DNA of 64,000 bases from an uncultured Acetatifactor sp. (GCA_949840885.1 CATKYJ010000003.1:1-64000); one strand, 5' to 3'; shown: positions 1 to 9,030, counted from the first letter of the stretch. Numbers and translations are program-made. Notes: generated by a model not told the origin, from the sequence alone.

Positions 1-1
1 A

Positions 2-421
2 AAATTTGAAGATTTTATTTTATTGGACAAGCAAGATGCACATATTCTGAAAAATAAGATTGTGTTAGCGTTTTGCTGTTCCAGCGCAAAAGAATTCGGA
101 AAATATTGTGTTTCACCGGAGATTGGCTGTAAGGCATATGTGGGATTTGAGCATGATATTGTGTATGACAATGGAAAAGCGGAGAAGTCCAGAGGATTGA
201 TATATGAATCGTATAAAATAGCTTTTATGAAGTCATTAGAGTATGCGGTCAAAACAAAATGCAGCATCGCGGAATATCAAATAAGGCTGCTTCAACTTAT
301 GAGAAAAGAAGCCGCAAGAGTTATTTTTGAGTCAGGGAATCATACCTTAAATAACATGTATAGCGGTACAATTGAGGGTTTGGTAGCATTGGGCGATAAG
401 GGCGCCAAAATGTTCTCCTGA
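2..421 (+). CDS. 3' end of a possible caspase/CHAT-like protein (5' truncated by window)
   Basis: The reading frame is open from the first bases, so the gene begins upstream of the window; about 139 residues of the C-terminus are visible. The visible start reads LKNKIVLAFCCSSAKEFGKY followed by GCKAYVGFEHDI. A hydrophobic strand ending in Cys plus small residues, then a 'G-x-KA-x-(I/V)-GF' strand, resembles the C-terminal half of CHAT/C25-type cysteine peptidase domains, which occur in bacterial defence effectors. That assignment rests on pattern only, because the catalytic His region would lie upstream. The stretch is clearly more AT-rich than the genes after 0.9 kb, suggesting transfer. It could equally be an unrelated Rossmann-like domain. 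Confidence 0.5.
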   Translation, partial: KFEDFILLDKQDAHILKNKIVLAFCCSSAKEFGKYCVSPEIGCKAYVGFEHDIVYDNGKAEKSRGLIYESYKIAFMKSLEYAVKTKCSIAEYQIRLLQLMRKEAARVIFESGNHTLNNMYSGTIEGLVALGDKGAKMFS

Positions 422-442
422 TTTCGTGTAATCCGGAGATTT

Positions 443-724
443 TTAGGACAAGGAAGTAGTGCCAGCTATGGAAAGGTGCTTGTAAAGTGAGTTTAAAAAG
501 GATGCGGTGCAGTGCAGTAAAGCCGTATTGCCAGATAGAATTTCCTTAAGCTCACTTTGATAATAAACAAAATCTATGGGTGCCAGCTGTAGCGAGGAGG
601 ACTCCTGTATTAATGTGTTGATATAAGAAATTTCAGCTTCAATTTGTTTGATACACTGTTCCGTGTGATATATTAAACCGGATTCCTCTTGACCTATTAG
701 CATAGAACATTTATATGAAATCAT
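443..724 (-). CDS. small protein of unknown function (93 aa)
   Basis: I chose the ATG at 724 because AAAAGGAG lies six bases upstream of it on the minus strand; an in-frame ATG at 757 has no such site. The product is soluble-looking, with no signal peptide or membrane segment and probable amphipathic helices (around EQCIKQIEAEISYINTLIQE), so a helical protein is likely. I do not recognise the family. It is convergent with the partial gene to its left, shares that gene's AT-rich composition, and is unlike the housekeeping genes to its right, so it probably belongs to the same accessory segment. Confidence 0.5.
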   Translation of the reverse strand: MISYKCSMLIGQEESGLIYHTEQCIKQIEAEISYINTLIQESSSLQLAPIDFVYYQSELKEILSGNTALLHCTASFLNSLYKHLSIAGTTSLS

Positions 725-904
725 TATAGACTCCTTTTTTACATAAGTATATGTCATGATGAGCAGAGTTATACTTTTTTAAGAAAAGAGGATTTATGTC
801 CATGCTTTTGTGGGAGCCGCGGCGCTGATTGGAAATGGTAATCTGGTAAGGATGAGTATTCAGGCTCATATACTATGTTAGGTAAAGGAGAAAGGCAAGA
901 GCAA

Positions 905-2389
905 ATGTATAACGAAGCTTCACATTATAAGGAAACCGATTTAGACAAAACCGTTATAAGCCAGGAGCCTCCTGCGGAAGAACCGGCCAGACAATACTAC
1001 TTTATGGCAAAATGCCGGGAACATGTAAAAGCCTTTGCGCAGAAAAACGGCTGTCCCCCCAAAGCTTGTGTAACCACTTTCGGCTGTCAGATGAATGCTA
1101 GAGACTCCGAGAAATTACTAGGCATCCTGGAGTCAGTGGGCTTTTTGCCCACCGACAATGAGCAAGCGGATTTCGTTATCTACAACACCTGCACCGTCCG
1201 GGACAATGCGAATCAGCGGGTCTACGGCAGGCTGGGCGAGCTGAACCGGTATAAGAAGCAAAACCCTGAGATGAAGATAGCTCTCTGCGGCTGTATGATG
1301 CAGGAGCTAACAGTCATCGAAAAGCTGAAGAAAAGCTATCCTTTCATAGACCTTATCTTCGGCACCCACAATATCTACAAATTCGCGGAACTCCTCTGCG
1401 CCTCTTTTGAGACAGAGGGGATGTTAATCGACATTTGGGAGGAAACGGACAAAATTGTGGAGGATCTGCCGGTGGAACGAAAATATCCGTTCAAATCCGG
1501 CATCAACATCATGTATGGCTGCAATAACTTCTGCAGCTATTGCATAGTGCCCTATGTGAGAGGGCGGGAGCGCAGCAGGGCTCCAAAAGAAATCCTCAGG
1601 GAAATCGAAAAAGTGGTGGCGGACGGCGTTGTAGAGGTAATGCTGTTAGGGCAGAACGTAAATTCCTATGGAAAGAACCTGGACGAACCTGTCACTTTTG
1701 CCGGGTTGCTGCGGGAAGTGGAGAAGATTGAGGGGCTGAGGCGCATCCGCTTCATGACATCTCATCCCAAGGACTTGTCGGAGGAGTTGATAGAGGTCAT
1801 GAAGCAGTCGAAGAAGATCTGCCGCCATCTCCATCTGCCCCTGCAGTCAGGCTCCACCCGGATTCTGGAGCGGATGAACAGGCGCTATACCAAGGAGCAG
1901 TACATAGAGCTTGCTGAGCGCATCCGTAGGGAGATACCGGACATCGCCATTACCACGGACATCATAGTCGGTTTCCCGGGGGAGACAGAAGAGGACTTGG
2001 ATGAGACTCTTGACGTGGTGCGCAGGGTGAAATATGACAATGCCTTTACGTTTATATATTCCAAGCGCACGGGCACCCCTGCGGCAGCTATGGAAGATCA
2101 GGTGCCTGCAGAACAGGTAAAGCAGGGGTTTGAGCGGCTCTTAAAGCTGGTGCAGGAGACTGCCAGGGAACAGGTGGCGAAATACCAGGGGCAGGTCATG
2201 GAGGCTCTGATCGAGGAGGTCAACGAAAGCGATGCTTCTTTGGTCACCGGCAGACTGTCCAACAACACCATCGTCCATGTGCCGGGCGATGCTTCTTTGA
2301 TTGGGAAAATTGTACCTGTATCCCTGGATGAGTGCCACGGATTTTATTACATTGGGCATTGCATTTTGGACGAAACAGGTGCAGAATAG
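905..2389 (+). CDS. miaB: tRNA-2-methylthio-N6-dimethylallyladenosine synthase MiaB
   Basis: MiaB is a radical-SAM methylthiotransferase that adds the 2-methylthio group to isopentenyl-adenosine 37 of tRNAs. The N-terminal UPF0004 domain holds the three cluster cysteines (C61 in FGCQMN, one in NTCTVRDNANQRVYG, one in CGCMMQE). The radical-SAM CxxxCxxC motif is C206-NNF-C210-SY-C213, followed by LLGQNVNSYG and the LPLQSGS motif; a TRAM domain closes the protein. Start 905 follows AAAGG nine bases upstream; an in-frame ATG at 875 would overlap this site. At 494 aa it is slightly longer than usual because of a ~45-residue N-terminal tail. It is followed closely by tcdA, another tRNA t6A/ms2-region modification gene. 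Confidence 0.96.
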   Translation: MYNEASHYKETDLDKTVISQEPPAEEPARQYYFMAKCREHVKAFAQKNGCPPKACVTTFGCQMNARDSEKLLGILESVGFLPTDNEQADFVIYNTCTVRDNANQRVYGRLGELNRYKKQNPEMKIALCGCMMQELTVIEKLKKSYPFIDLIFGTHNIYKFAELLCASFETEGMLIDIWEETDKIVEDLPVERKYPFKSGINIMYGCNNFCSYCIVPYVRGRERSRAPKEILREIEKVVADGVVEVMLLGQNVNSYGKNLDEPVTFAGLLREVEKIEGLRRIRFMTSHPKDLSEELIEVMKQSKKICRHLHLPLQSGSTRILERMNRRYTKEQYIELAERIRREIPDIAITTDIIVGFPGETEEDLDETLDVVRRVKYDNAFTFIYSKRTGTPAAAMEDQVPAEQVKQGFERLLKLVQETAREQVAKYQGQVMEALIEEVNESDASLVTGRLSNNTIVHVPGDASLIGKIVPVSLDECHGFYYIGHCILDETGAE

Positions 2390-2464
2390 AATGGAAGCAC
2401 AGGAAGAAATATCCGTCTGGCACCAAAGGGGCCAGGCTAAAATCCGGGATGGGATAGTGACAGA

Positions 2465-3274
2465 ATGAAGATGACAGGACAATTTGCAAGGACGGAGCTG
2501 CTGCTGGGAAAAGCGGCCATGGAACGGCTGCGCAGATCGAGAGTGGCCGTGTTCGGCATAGGCGGCGTGGGCGGGCATGTATGCGAGGCGCTTGTCCGCA
2601 GCGGCATCGGAGCTTTTGACTTGGTGGACGATGACCGGGTCAGCCTGACCAACCTGAACAGGCAGATCATAGCCGCCGCAAGCACGCTTGGACGCTGCAA
2701 AGTGGATGTAATGCGGGAGCGCATCCTGGACATCAATCCGGAGGCGGAGGTTCGGGTGCACAAATGCTTCTTTCTGCCGGAAAACGCCTCAGCCTTTCCC
2801 TTTGAGGAATATGACTATGTAATAGACGCCGTAGATACCGTCACCGCCAAGCTGGCGCTGGTCTTACGGGCAAAGGAGTACGGCACGCCCATCATCAGCA
2901 GCATGGGCGCCGGAAACAAGCTGGATGCCACGGCTTTCCGAGTGGCGGACATCTATGAGACAAAAGTCTGCCCACTGGCGAAAGTCATGCGCCGGGAACT
3001 GAAAAAGCGTAACGTGGAGAGCCTGAAAGTGGTATATTCGGAAGAAATTCCCGTCAGTCCGAATGAAATCCAGGCTTTGGATGAGGACGAAAAAACCGGT
3101 ACCGATAAAGCGGTCATAAAAAGTTCAGACATGGAATCTGAAGAGAGCTGTGCGGACAGCCAAAACCGGGATGCCAGACGGCGCAGCATCCCCGGGAGCA
3201 TAGCCTTTGTGCCGTCAGTGGCAGGTTTGATCATCGCGGGCGAGGTGGTAAAGGACTTAGCAACGGACAGATAA
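2465..3274 (+). CDS. tcdA: tRNA threonylcarbamoyladenosine dehydratase (TcdA/CsdL, ThiF-type)
   Basis: This E1-like (ThiF/MoeB) enzyme uses ATP to cyclise t6A at tRNA position 37 to ct6A. The nucleotide-binding motif GIGGVGG is at residues 31-37, followed by the acidic strand end DLVDDD and the NLNRQI motif that places the catalytic Arg/Asn pair; SSMGAGNKLD and a C-terminal FVPSVAGLIIAGEVV helix match the family. A segment at about residues 195-245, rich in Asp/Glu/Ser, is a lineage-specific insertion. It lies 75 bp after miaB, so both tRNA-modification genes may be co-transcribed. A second ATG lies two codons downstream and cannot be excluded as the start. Confidence 0.9.
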   Translation: MKMTGQFARTELLLGKAAMERLRRSRVAVFGIGGVGGHVCEALVRSGIGAFDLVDDDRVSLTNLNRQIIAAASTLGRCKVDVMRERILDINPEAEVRVHKCFFLPENASAFPFEEYDYVIDAVDTVTAKLALVLRAKEYGTPIISSMGAGNKLDATAFRVADIYETKVCPLAKVMRRELKKRNVESLKVVYSEEIPVSPNEIQALDEDEKTGTDKAVIKSSDMESEESCADSQNRDARRRSIPGSIAFVPSVAGLIIAGEVVKDLATDR

Positions 3275-3329
3275 AAACCTGCCCTAAAGATCGAACCAAA
3301 AGAAACTCCACACAGATAAGGAGATACCC

Positions 3330-4442
3330 ATGAAAGTAGTATTGCGAAATCTGACGAAAAAATTCCCCAGCCGCGACAAGAAGAACAAGGCGGATGTCAT
3401 CGCTGTCAACAACTTCGACTTTGAGATCCCGGACGGCAAACTCATCGGCCTGCTGGGTCCCTCCGGCTGCGGCAAAAGCACCACCCTGAACCTGATCAGC
3501 GGCCTGGAAAAGCCCACGGAGGGTCAGGTCTTCTTTGGAGAGGACGATGTGACAGGTCTCCCCCCGGAGCACAGGGGCATCGGCCTGGTGTTCCAGAATT
3601 ATGCCTTGTACCCACATCTGACCGTAAGGCAGAACATCCTCTTTCCCTTGGAGAACTTAAAGGGAAAGGACAAGCTGTCCAAGGCAGAAATGCTGGAAAA
3701 GGCAATGGAGGCGGCAAAGCTGGTGCAGATCGATGAACTCATGGAGCGAAAGCCCGGGGAACTCTCCGGCGGTCAGCAGCAGAGGGTTGCCATCGCCAGG
3801 GCTCTGGTGAAGCGCCCCAGAGTGCTCCTTTTGGACGAGCCCCTTTCCAACCTGGACGCCAGACTCCGCCTCCAGACCAGAGAGGAAATCAAGAGAATCC
3901 AAAAAGAGACCGGCATCACCACCATCTTTGTCACCCACGACCAGGAAGAGGCCATGAGCATATCCGATATGATTGTAGTCATGAAAGACGGCATGGTACA
4001 GCAGATCGGCCGCCCCCAGGAGGTCTATGACAGCCCTGCGAACCTGTTCGTGGCAAAATTCCTTGGCACACCGCCCATCAATGTCTTCCAGGGACAGGTA
4101 AAAGGAGGAACCCTGTATCTGGACAAAGATCCTGTCCTGGAGGTCAGCGGAGCGGCAGACGGCCCGGTCTGTGCAGGCGTCAGGCCCGAGGGCTTTTTGC
4201 TGCGAAAAGACGGTACTTTGGGCTGCGAGCTGAGCGGCGTAGAAGTGATGGGGCGGGACATCAGCGTGGTGGCTTCCAACAAGGCTTCCATGATGCCCAC
4301 AATCCGGGCCATCATAGGGGCGGAAAATCTGGCGGAGATTTCCGCGGATGCCAGCCAGGTCAGGTTCTGTTTAAAGCCAAACAAGGTATTCCTTTTCCAC
4401 CCGGAAACGGAAGAGAGAATTTTGTTTGAAGTTGTAAAATGA
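3330..4442 (+). CDS. sugar ABC transporter ATP-binding protein (CUT1, MalK/UgpC/MsmK family)
   Basis: This is the ATPase subunit of a carbohydrate importer. Walker A GPSGCGKST is at residues 43-51, the Q-loop follows, the signature LSGGQQQR is near 147, and Walker B VLLLDEPLSNLD near 167 is followed by the switch His (VTHDQEEA). A C-terminal ~130-residue TOBE/MalK-type regulatory domain is present. The length (370 aa) is typical. The next three genes encode two permeases and the binding protein, giving a complete importer; in many Firmicutes the ATPase is a shared protein encoded elsewhere, so its presence here suggests a self-contained locus. The ATG follows AAGGAGA. The substrate cannot be read from the sequence. 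Confidence 0.95.
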   Translation: MKVVLRNLTKKFPSRDKKNKADVIAVNNFDFEIPDGKLIGLLGPSGCGKSTTLNLISGLEKPTEGQVFFGEDDVTGLPPEHRGIGLVFQNYALYPHLTVRQNILFPLENLKGKDKLSKAEMLEKAMEAAKLVQIDELMERKPGELSGGQQQRVAIARALVKRPRVLLLDEPLSNLDARLRLQTREEIKRIQKETGITTIFVTHDQEEAMSISDMIVVMKDGMVQQIGRPQEVYDSPANLFVAKFLGTPPINVFQGQVKGGTLYLDKDPVLEVSGAADGPVCAGVRPEGFLLRKDGTLGCELSGVEVMGRDISVVASNKASMMPTIRAIIGAENLAEISADASQVRFCLKPNKVFLFHPETEERILFEVVK

Positions 4443-4479
4443 ATATTCCATAGATGCAGTGGACAGATAGGAGCCTGAT

Positions 4480-5457
4480 ATGCAAAAAAATATACAAAAA
4501 GAAAAGCAGTCGCAGTCTACAGGAACAACCCTTTCCCCCAATACTTCTCGGAAAGCCGGCTTCTTTCGTTGCTTCAGCCGCTGCAAAGGCTGGCTCTACC
4601 TCCTGCCTGCCATGCTTTTCCTCGGTTTTTTTATGGTATACCCATTGATAGACGTATTCGTCTATTCCTTTGAGGAGGGCTACAATTCCGCGTCCCAGAC
4701 CTATTTCGGCACTGGAACCTACAATTACTCCTATGTCCTCCACGACCCTTATTTCCTGCAGGCATTGAAGAATACGTTCCTGCTGGTCATCATTACCGTG
4801 CCCCTGTCTACAGGAATCGCCCTGCTGATTTCTGTGGGACTGAATTCCATAAAGCCTCTGCGCGATTTCCTGCAGACCGTCTACTTCCTGCCCTATGTGA
4901 CCAACACCCTGGCAGTAGGGCTGGTATTCATGATTTTATTTAAAAAAACCGCCTATTCCGATGGGCTGGTAAATCTCCTGATCCAGTGGTTCGGCGGAAA
5001 GTCCGTGGATTTCATTTCCGGGCCCTACTGGGCGAAAATGTTCGTGCTCTGCTTCTATACCATATGGGTCGTCATGCCTTTCAAGATTCTGATCCTTACC
5101 AGCGCCCTGGCTTCCGTGAATCGGGACTATTACAAAGCGGCCCAGGTGGACGGCACTTCGAAATTCCGCACATTTATGCGCATTACCCTGCCCATGATAT
5201 CCCCCATGATCTTCTATCTGGTGATCACGGGCTTTATCGGGGCTTTCAAGGCATACAGCGATGCCGTGGCCCTGTTCGGCACGGATTTGAACGCCGCGGG
5301 CATGAATACCATTGTAGGCTACGTCTACGACATGCTCTATGGGGACAGCGGCGGCTACCCGTCCTACGCGTCCGCGGCGGCTATCCTCCTGTTCGCCATT
5401 GTACTCACAATCACATGCATCAACTTGCTGATCAGCAAGAAAAATGTACACTATTAG
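4480..5457 (+). CDS. sugar ABC transporter permease (MalF/UgpA-like)
   Basis: This is an integral inner-membrane permease with six predicted helices and a basic N-terminal tail of ~40 residues. The EAA loop (YKAAQVDGTSKFRTFMRITLP) that docks onto the ATPase is clear, as is the downstream FKAYSDAVALF segment. At 325 aa it has the usual size for MalF-type CUT1 permeases lacking the large periplasmic loop. It starts 37 bp after the ATPase gene and is followed by the partner permease after 32 bp, so co-transcription is likely. The start codon has only a weak ribosome binding site (GGAGCCTGAT). Confidence 0.93.
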   Translation: MQKNIQKEKQSQSTGTTLSPNTSRKAGFFRCFSRCKGWLYLLPAMLFLGFFMVYPLIDVFVYSFEEGYNSASQTYFGTGTYNYSYVLHDPYFLQALKNTFLLVIITVPLSTGIALLISVGLNSIKPLRDFLQTVYFLPYVTNTLAVGLVFMILFKKTAYSDGLVNLLIQWFGGKSVDFISGPYWAKMFVLCFYTIWVVMPFKILILTSALASVNRDYYKAAQVDGTSKFRTFMRITLPMISPMIFYLVITGFIGAFKAYSDAVALFGTDLNAAGMNTIVGYVYDMLYGDSGGYPSYASAAAILLFAIVLTITCINLLISKKNVHY

Positions 5458-5489
5458 ATAGAAAAAAGGGAATTAGGGGAAGCAGGAAA

Positions 5490-6404
5490 ATGAAAGAAAT
5501 AGCAAAATCAAACGGATTGCAAACAGAAATTGGAAATCAGGCAGATTATGACAGAATCGGAAAAACAGCCAGAAACCGCAGGAGAGCGCTGGACGCCATC
5601 ACCTATGTCTTTCTGGCACTTTGGGCGGTCATCGTGCTGTTTCCCTTTTACTGGATGATTCTGACCTCCGTAAAAAGCTACGGCGCATACAATTCGGAAT
5701 ACATCCCCAAATTTTTCACCCTGTCCCCCACGCTGCAGAACTATGTGGACGCGTTCACGGCGGTGCCCCTTGGACGGTATTTCGCGAATACGATTCTCTT
5801 CACCCTGCTGACCACGGCCATCATGATGGTAGTGATCACGCTGGCGGCCTTTGCCTTTGCCAGGCTGGATTTCAGGGGACGGAATTTCGTTTTCCTCCTG
5901 TTTTTGTCCCTGATGATGATACCAAACGAACTGGTGATCATCACAAACTTTGTAACCATCACCAACCTGAACATGCGCAATACCTTTCAGGGGCTTATTC
6001 TGCCGTCCGTCACCTCCGTCTTCTATATTTACCTGCTGAAAGAGAATTTCGAACAGGTGCCGGACAGTATGTACAAAGCAGCCAAGGTGGACGGCACTTC
6101 GGACATGAAATATCTGCTGAAAGTTCTGGTGCCCATATCCAAGCCCACACTGATCACCATAGCCATCCTGAAAGTAATCGAATGCTGGAACTCCTATGTA
6201 TGGCCCAGGCTCATCACCGATGACGAAGCATACTACCTGGTGTCCAACGGCATTCAGGAAATCCGTGAGAACGGCTTCGGCCGGGAGAACATCCCTGCCA
6301 TGATGGCAGCGGTAGTGGTAATTTCCGTTCCGCTGATCGTGCTGTTTTTGGTATTCCACAAGAAAATCATGGCGGGGGTATCGAGAGGAGGAATCAAGGG
6401 GTAA
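5490..6404 (+). CDS. sugar ABC transporter permease (MalG/UgpE-like)
   Basis: This is the second permease of the CUT1 importer (304 aa). It has the N-terminal FPFYWMILTSVK motif typical of MalG proteins, six membrane helices, and an EAA loop (YKAAKVDGTSDMKYLLKVLVP). I chose ATG 5490 because AGGGGA and GCAGGA precede it; the frame is open further upstream only as an out-of-frame overlap with the previous permease. The C-terminus reads HKKIMAGVSRGGIKG, as expected. Its stop codon overlaps the start of the binding-protein gene (TAATG), which points to translational coupling. Confidence 0.94.
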   Translation: MKEIAKSNGLQTEIGNQADYDRIGKTARNRRRALDAITYVFLALWAVIVLFPFYWMILTSVKSYGAYNSEYIPKFFTLSPTLQNYVDAFTAVPLGRYFANTILFTLLTTAIMMVVITLAAFAFARLDFRGRNFVFLLFLSLMMIPNELVIITNFVTITNLNMRNTFQGLILPSVTSVFYIYLLKENFEQVPDSMYKAAKVDGTSDMKYLLKVLVPISKPTLITIAILKVIECWNSYVWPRLITDDEAYYLVSNGIQEIRENGFGRENIPAMMAAVVVISVPLIVLFLVFHKKIMAGVSRGGIKG

Positions 6405-8158
6405 TGGAAACGGGAAATAATCACATATCGGTAGTTTATTACAAAAAAAATCAAAATCAGCCACAGGCCTGCCCTGGACTGCAGAAACAGCAGCCGCAAA
6501 AGCAGCAAACACACTGCCCCATAAGAGTTCTGCTAAGCGCCCTCTTAAGAAGCATGCATCTGTGCCTCCGCCCCCGCGCCCTGGCTCTTGCGGCCATGCT
6601 GGGAACCATCCTTGCTCTGACAGGCTGCCATGGCTCCAGGGGGCTGGACGCCTTTGCAATGCCCCAGGAATTCGATACAGCCAGACAATACGAGATTACG
6701 TTCTGGGCCAAGAACGACACCAACAAGACCCAGACCGCCATCTATGAAAAGGCCATAGCGGATTTTGAGAATCTCTATCCCAATGTCACCGTAAACTTAC
6801 GCCTGTATACGGATTATGGGAAAATATATAACGATGTAATAACAAACATCGCCACGAAGACCACGCCCAATGTATGCATTACCTATCCGGATCACATCGC
6901 CACCTACCTGACAGGCGTGAATCAGGTGGTTCCGCTGGAAGAGCTGTTCGACAGCGGAAAATACGGCCTGGGGGGCAGCGAGATCAGGTACGACTCCCCG
7001 GCAAAAGCAGAAATCATTCCCCAGTACCTGGAGGAATGCGCCTTTGGCGGCCATTATTACGCCATCCCCTACATGCGCTCCACGGAAAGCTGCTATGTCA
7101 ACAAAACCTATGTGGAAAAACTGGGCTACCAATTGCCGGACACCCTGACATGGGATTTCGTCTGGGAGGTCTCGGAGGCCGCCATGGCCAAAGACCAGGA
7201 TGGAAATTACCTGATAAACGGCCAGAAAGTGCTGATTCCTTTCATCTATAAATCCACGGACAATATGATGATACAGCAAATCCGCCAAAAGGGGACCGGC
7301 TATTCCACCCGGGAGGGAGAGATTCTGCTGTTTTCCGATGACACGAAGCAATTGCTGGAAACCGTGGCGGAGCACGCGGCAACCGGAGCGTTCTCCACTT
7401 TCAAGATTTCCAGCTACCCGGCCAATTTCCTGAACGCAGGACAATGCATTTTTGCCGTGGACTCCACAGCCGGCGCCACCTGGATGGGAAGCAGCGCGCC
7501 CTTAATCGACATCAGCGCCGACAAGCTGGTGGAATTCGAGACGGAAGTTCTGCCCATCCCCCAGTTCGACACTGCCCATCCCCAGATGATATCCCAGGGA
7601 CCCTCGGTCTGCATCTTTAATAAGGAGGATCCCCAGGAAGTGCTGGCATCCTGGCTTTTCGCCCAGTATCTGCTCACCAATGAGGTACAGATCGCCTACG
7701 CCCAGACAGAGGGCTATGTGCCCGTGACCTCCAAGGCCAGACAGTCGGCGGAGTATCAGGACTATCTCGCCAGAAGCGGAGAGGACAATACCCTCCACTA
7801 CGACGTCAAAATCAAGGCCACCAGGCTTTTGCTGGAAAACGTGGAGAACACCTTTGTGACGCCTGTATTCAACGGCTCGGCCTCCCTGCGGGATGCTGCC
7901 GGACAGCTCATCGAGGAAACGGTAAAGTCCGTCCAGCGCTCTCAGACAGTGGACGACGCCTACTATGAGAAGCTTTACAAAGACCTTGCCTCCCGGTATC
8001 ACCTGGACGGGCTGAGCCGTCCCACCGAAACTTACGGGGGAGAAAAGGCCGAGCTGGGGCCTCTTCCCGGGCCTGCCGTGTTCCTGCTAGCCTCGTTGGC
8101 ATGTGCCTGGGCGCTGATTGTTTTGTATGTTATTTCCAAGAAAGTGAGGAAAAAGTAA
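6404..8158 (+). CDS. sugar ABC transporter substrate-binding lipoprotein with C-terminal membrane anchor
   Basis: This is an extracellular solute-binding protein of family 1 that would capture sugar for the preceding permeases. A basic segment and hydrophobic stretch (MHLCLRPRALALAAMLGTIL) lead to a lipobox LTGC at about residue 72-75, so the mature protein is predicted to be lipid-anchored. The body has the expected ITFWAKNDTNKTQTAIYEK start and the AQTEGYVPV motif. Oddities: about 50 residues precede the signal peptide if the coupled start is used (an internal ATG at 6554 would give a normal signal peptide), and the C-terminus carries a second hydrophobic helix (residues ~555-575) followed by KKVRKK. 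Double anchoring is unusual for this family. Confidence 0.9.
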   Translation: METGNNHISVVYYKKNQNQPQACPGLQKQQPQKQQTHCPIRVLLSALLRSMHLCLRPRALALAAMLGTILALTGCHGSRGLDAFAMPQEFDTARQYEITFWAKNDTNKTQTAIYEKAIADFENLYPNVTVNLRLYTDYGKIYNDVITNIATKTTPNVCITYPDHIATYLTGVNQVVPLEELFDSGKYGLGGSEIRYDSPAKAEIIPQYLEECAFGGHYYAIPYMRSTESCYVNKTYVEKLGYQLPDTLTWDFVWEVSEAAMAKDQDGNYLINGQKVLIPFIYKSTDNMMIQQIRQKGTGYSTREGEILLFSDDTKQLLETVAEHAATGAFSTFKISSYPANFLNAGQCIFAVDSTAGATWMGSSAPLIDISADKLVEFETEVLPIPQFDTAHPQMISQGPSVCIFNKEDPQEVLASWLFAQYLLTNEVQIAYAQTEGYVPVTSKARQSAEYQDYLARSGEDNTLHYDVKIKATRLLLENVENTFVTPVFNGSASLRDAAGQLIEETVKSVQRSQTVDDAYYEKLYKDLASRYHLDGLSRPTETYGGEKAELGPLPGPAVFLLASLACAWALIVLYVISKKVRKK

Positions 8159-8179
8159 AATAACTGGGGATTTTGACTA

Positions 8180-8207
8180 TTGATTTCTGACAGAATTCTT
8201 GTATAAT
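8180..8207 (+). promoter_or_regulatory. possible sigma-A promoter of the lipoprotein gene
   Basis: TTGATT (8180-8185) and TATAAT (8202-8207) are separated by 16 bp. A transcript from here would carry a leader containing CATCATGATG and the 15-nt palindrome TGGGGATTATCCCCA (8268-8282) just before the next gene. The -10 box is perfect; the -35 is approximate. Confidence 0.45.
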
Positions 8208-8301
8208 AATTTTCGATGTATTGATAATGGAAAAAGGTGGAAGCCGTTTTCCGTCATCATGATGAAATGGGGATTATCCCCATGAAAAAGAGGAGGATAT
8301 C

Positions 8302-9030
8302 ATGAAAAAAATTACATCGTTACTATTGGCTGCCGGATTGGTAATCGCTTGTGCCGGCTGCGGTTCAGACGCAGATACGGACAAGAAGTCCGAGGGCGTC
8401 ATGACCTATGCGGAGTACGAGGCTGCGGCTCTGAAGTCGGAAGTCGTAATCGAGACCTATGTGCAGGCAAAGCAGGCCTGGTGGGAGGACAAGGCCACCG
8501 TATACAGCCAGGACAAGGACGGCGGTTACTTCTTATATAACATGGCCTGCTCCGAGGAGGACTACGAAAAGCTGACTCCCGGAACAAAGATCAAGGTCAC
8601 CGGCTACAAAGATGCATGGTCCGGGGAAGTGGAAGTCATTGATGCCACCTTTGAGATCGGAGAGGGGAATTACATAGCGTCCGCTGAGGATGTGACTTCT
8701 CTTCTGGGAACCGATGACCTGATCAAGCATCAGAACAAGTTCGTGGCTTTCAAGGGAATGACCGTAGAGCCGGCTGCAGAGGGCAGCGACGCCGCATTCC
8801 TTTACAACTGGGACGGCTCCGGCCAGGAGGGCGACGACCTGTACTTCAACGTCTCCCTGAACGGCCATACCTATACGTTCACCGTTGAGTCATATCTGTG
8901 CGACAGCAGCACGGATGTCTACAAGGCAGTGCAGGGACTGAAAGTCGGCGACAAGATCGACATGGAGGGCTTCCTGTATTGGTATGAGGGCGTCAACCCC
9001 CACATTACTTCCGTAAAGGCAGCCAAATAA
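8302..9030 (+). CDS. lipoprotein with OB-fold-like repeats
   Basis: The 242-aa product starts with a lipoprotein signal peptide (MKKITSLLLAAGLVIACAGC, lipobox ACAGC), so it is expected on the outer face of the membrane. The mature part appears to contain two similar beta-rich modules (TYVQAKQAWWEDKATVYSQD...PGTKIKVTGYK and FKGMTVEP...LKVGDKIDMEGFLYWY). Each ends with a 'G-x-K-(I/V)-x-(V/M)-x-G' turn as in bacterial OB-fold proteins that fold outside the cytoplasm. No catalytic motif is visible. The start follows AGGAGG. It has its own likely promoter and a terminator, so it is probably monocistronic rather than part of the sugar importer operon. Its function is unknown. Confidence 0.82.
   Translation: MKKITSLLLAAGLVIACAGCGSDADTDKKSEGVMTYAEYEAAALKSEVVIETYVQAKQAWWEDKATVYSQDKDGGYFLYNMACSEEDYEKLTPGTKIKVTGYKDAWSGEVEVIDATFEIGEGNYIASAEDVTSLLGTDDLIKHQNKFVAFKGMTVEPAAEGSDAAFLYNWDGSGQEGDDLYFNVSLNGHTYTFTVESYLCDSSTDVYKAVQGLKVGDKIDMEGFLYWYEGVNPHITSVKAAK

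Noticed and set aside
5508..6659. Long antisense open frame (~380 codons) over the MalG-type permease gene
   Set aside because: It has no ribosome binding site, its protein is His/Gln/Gly-rich without recognisable domains, and it lies opposite clear permease and binding-protein genes. It is a composition shadow.
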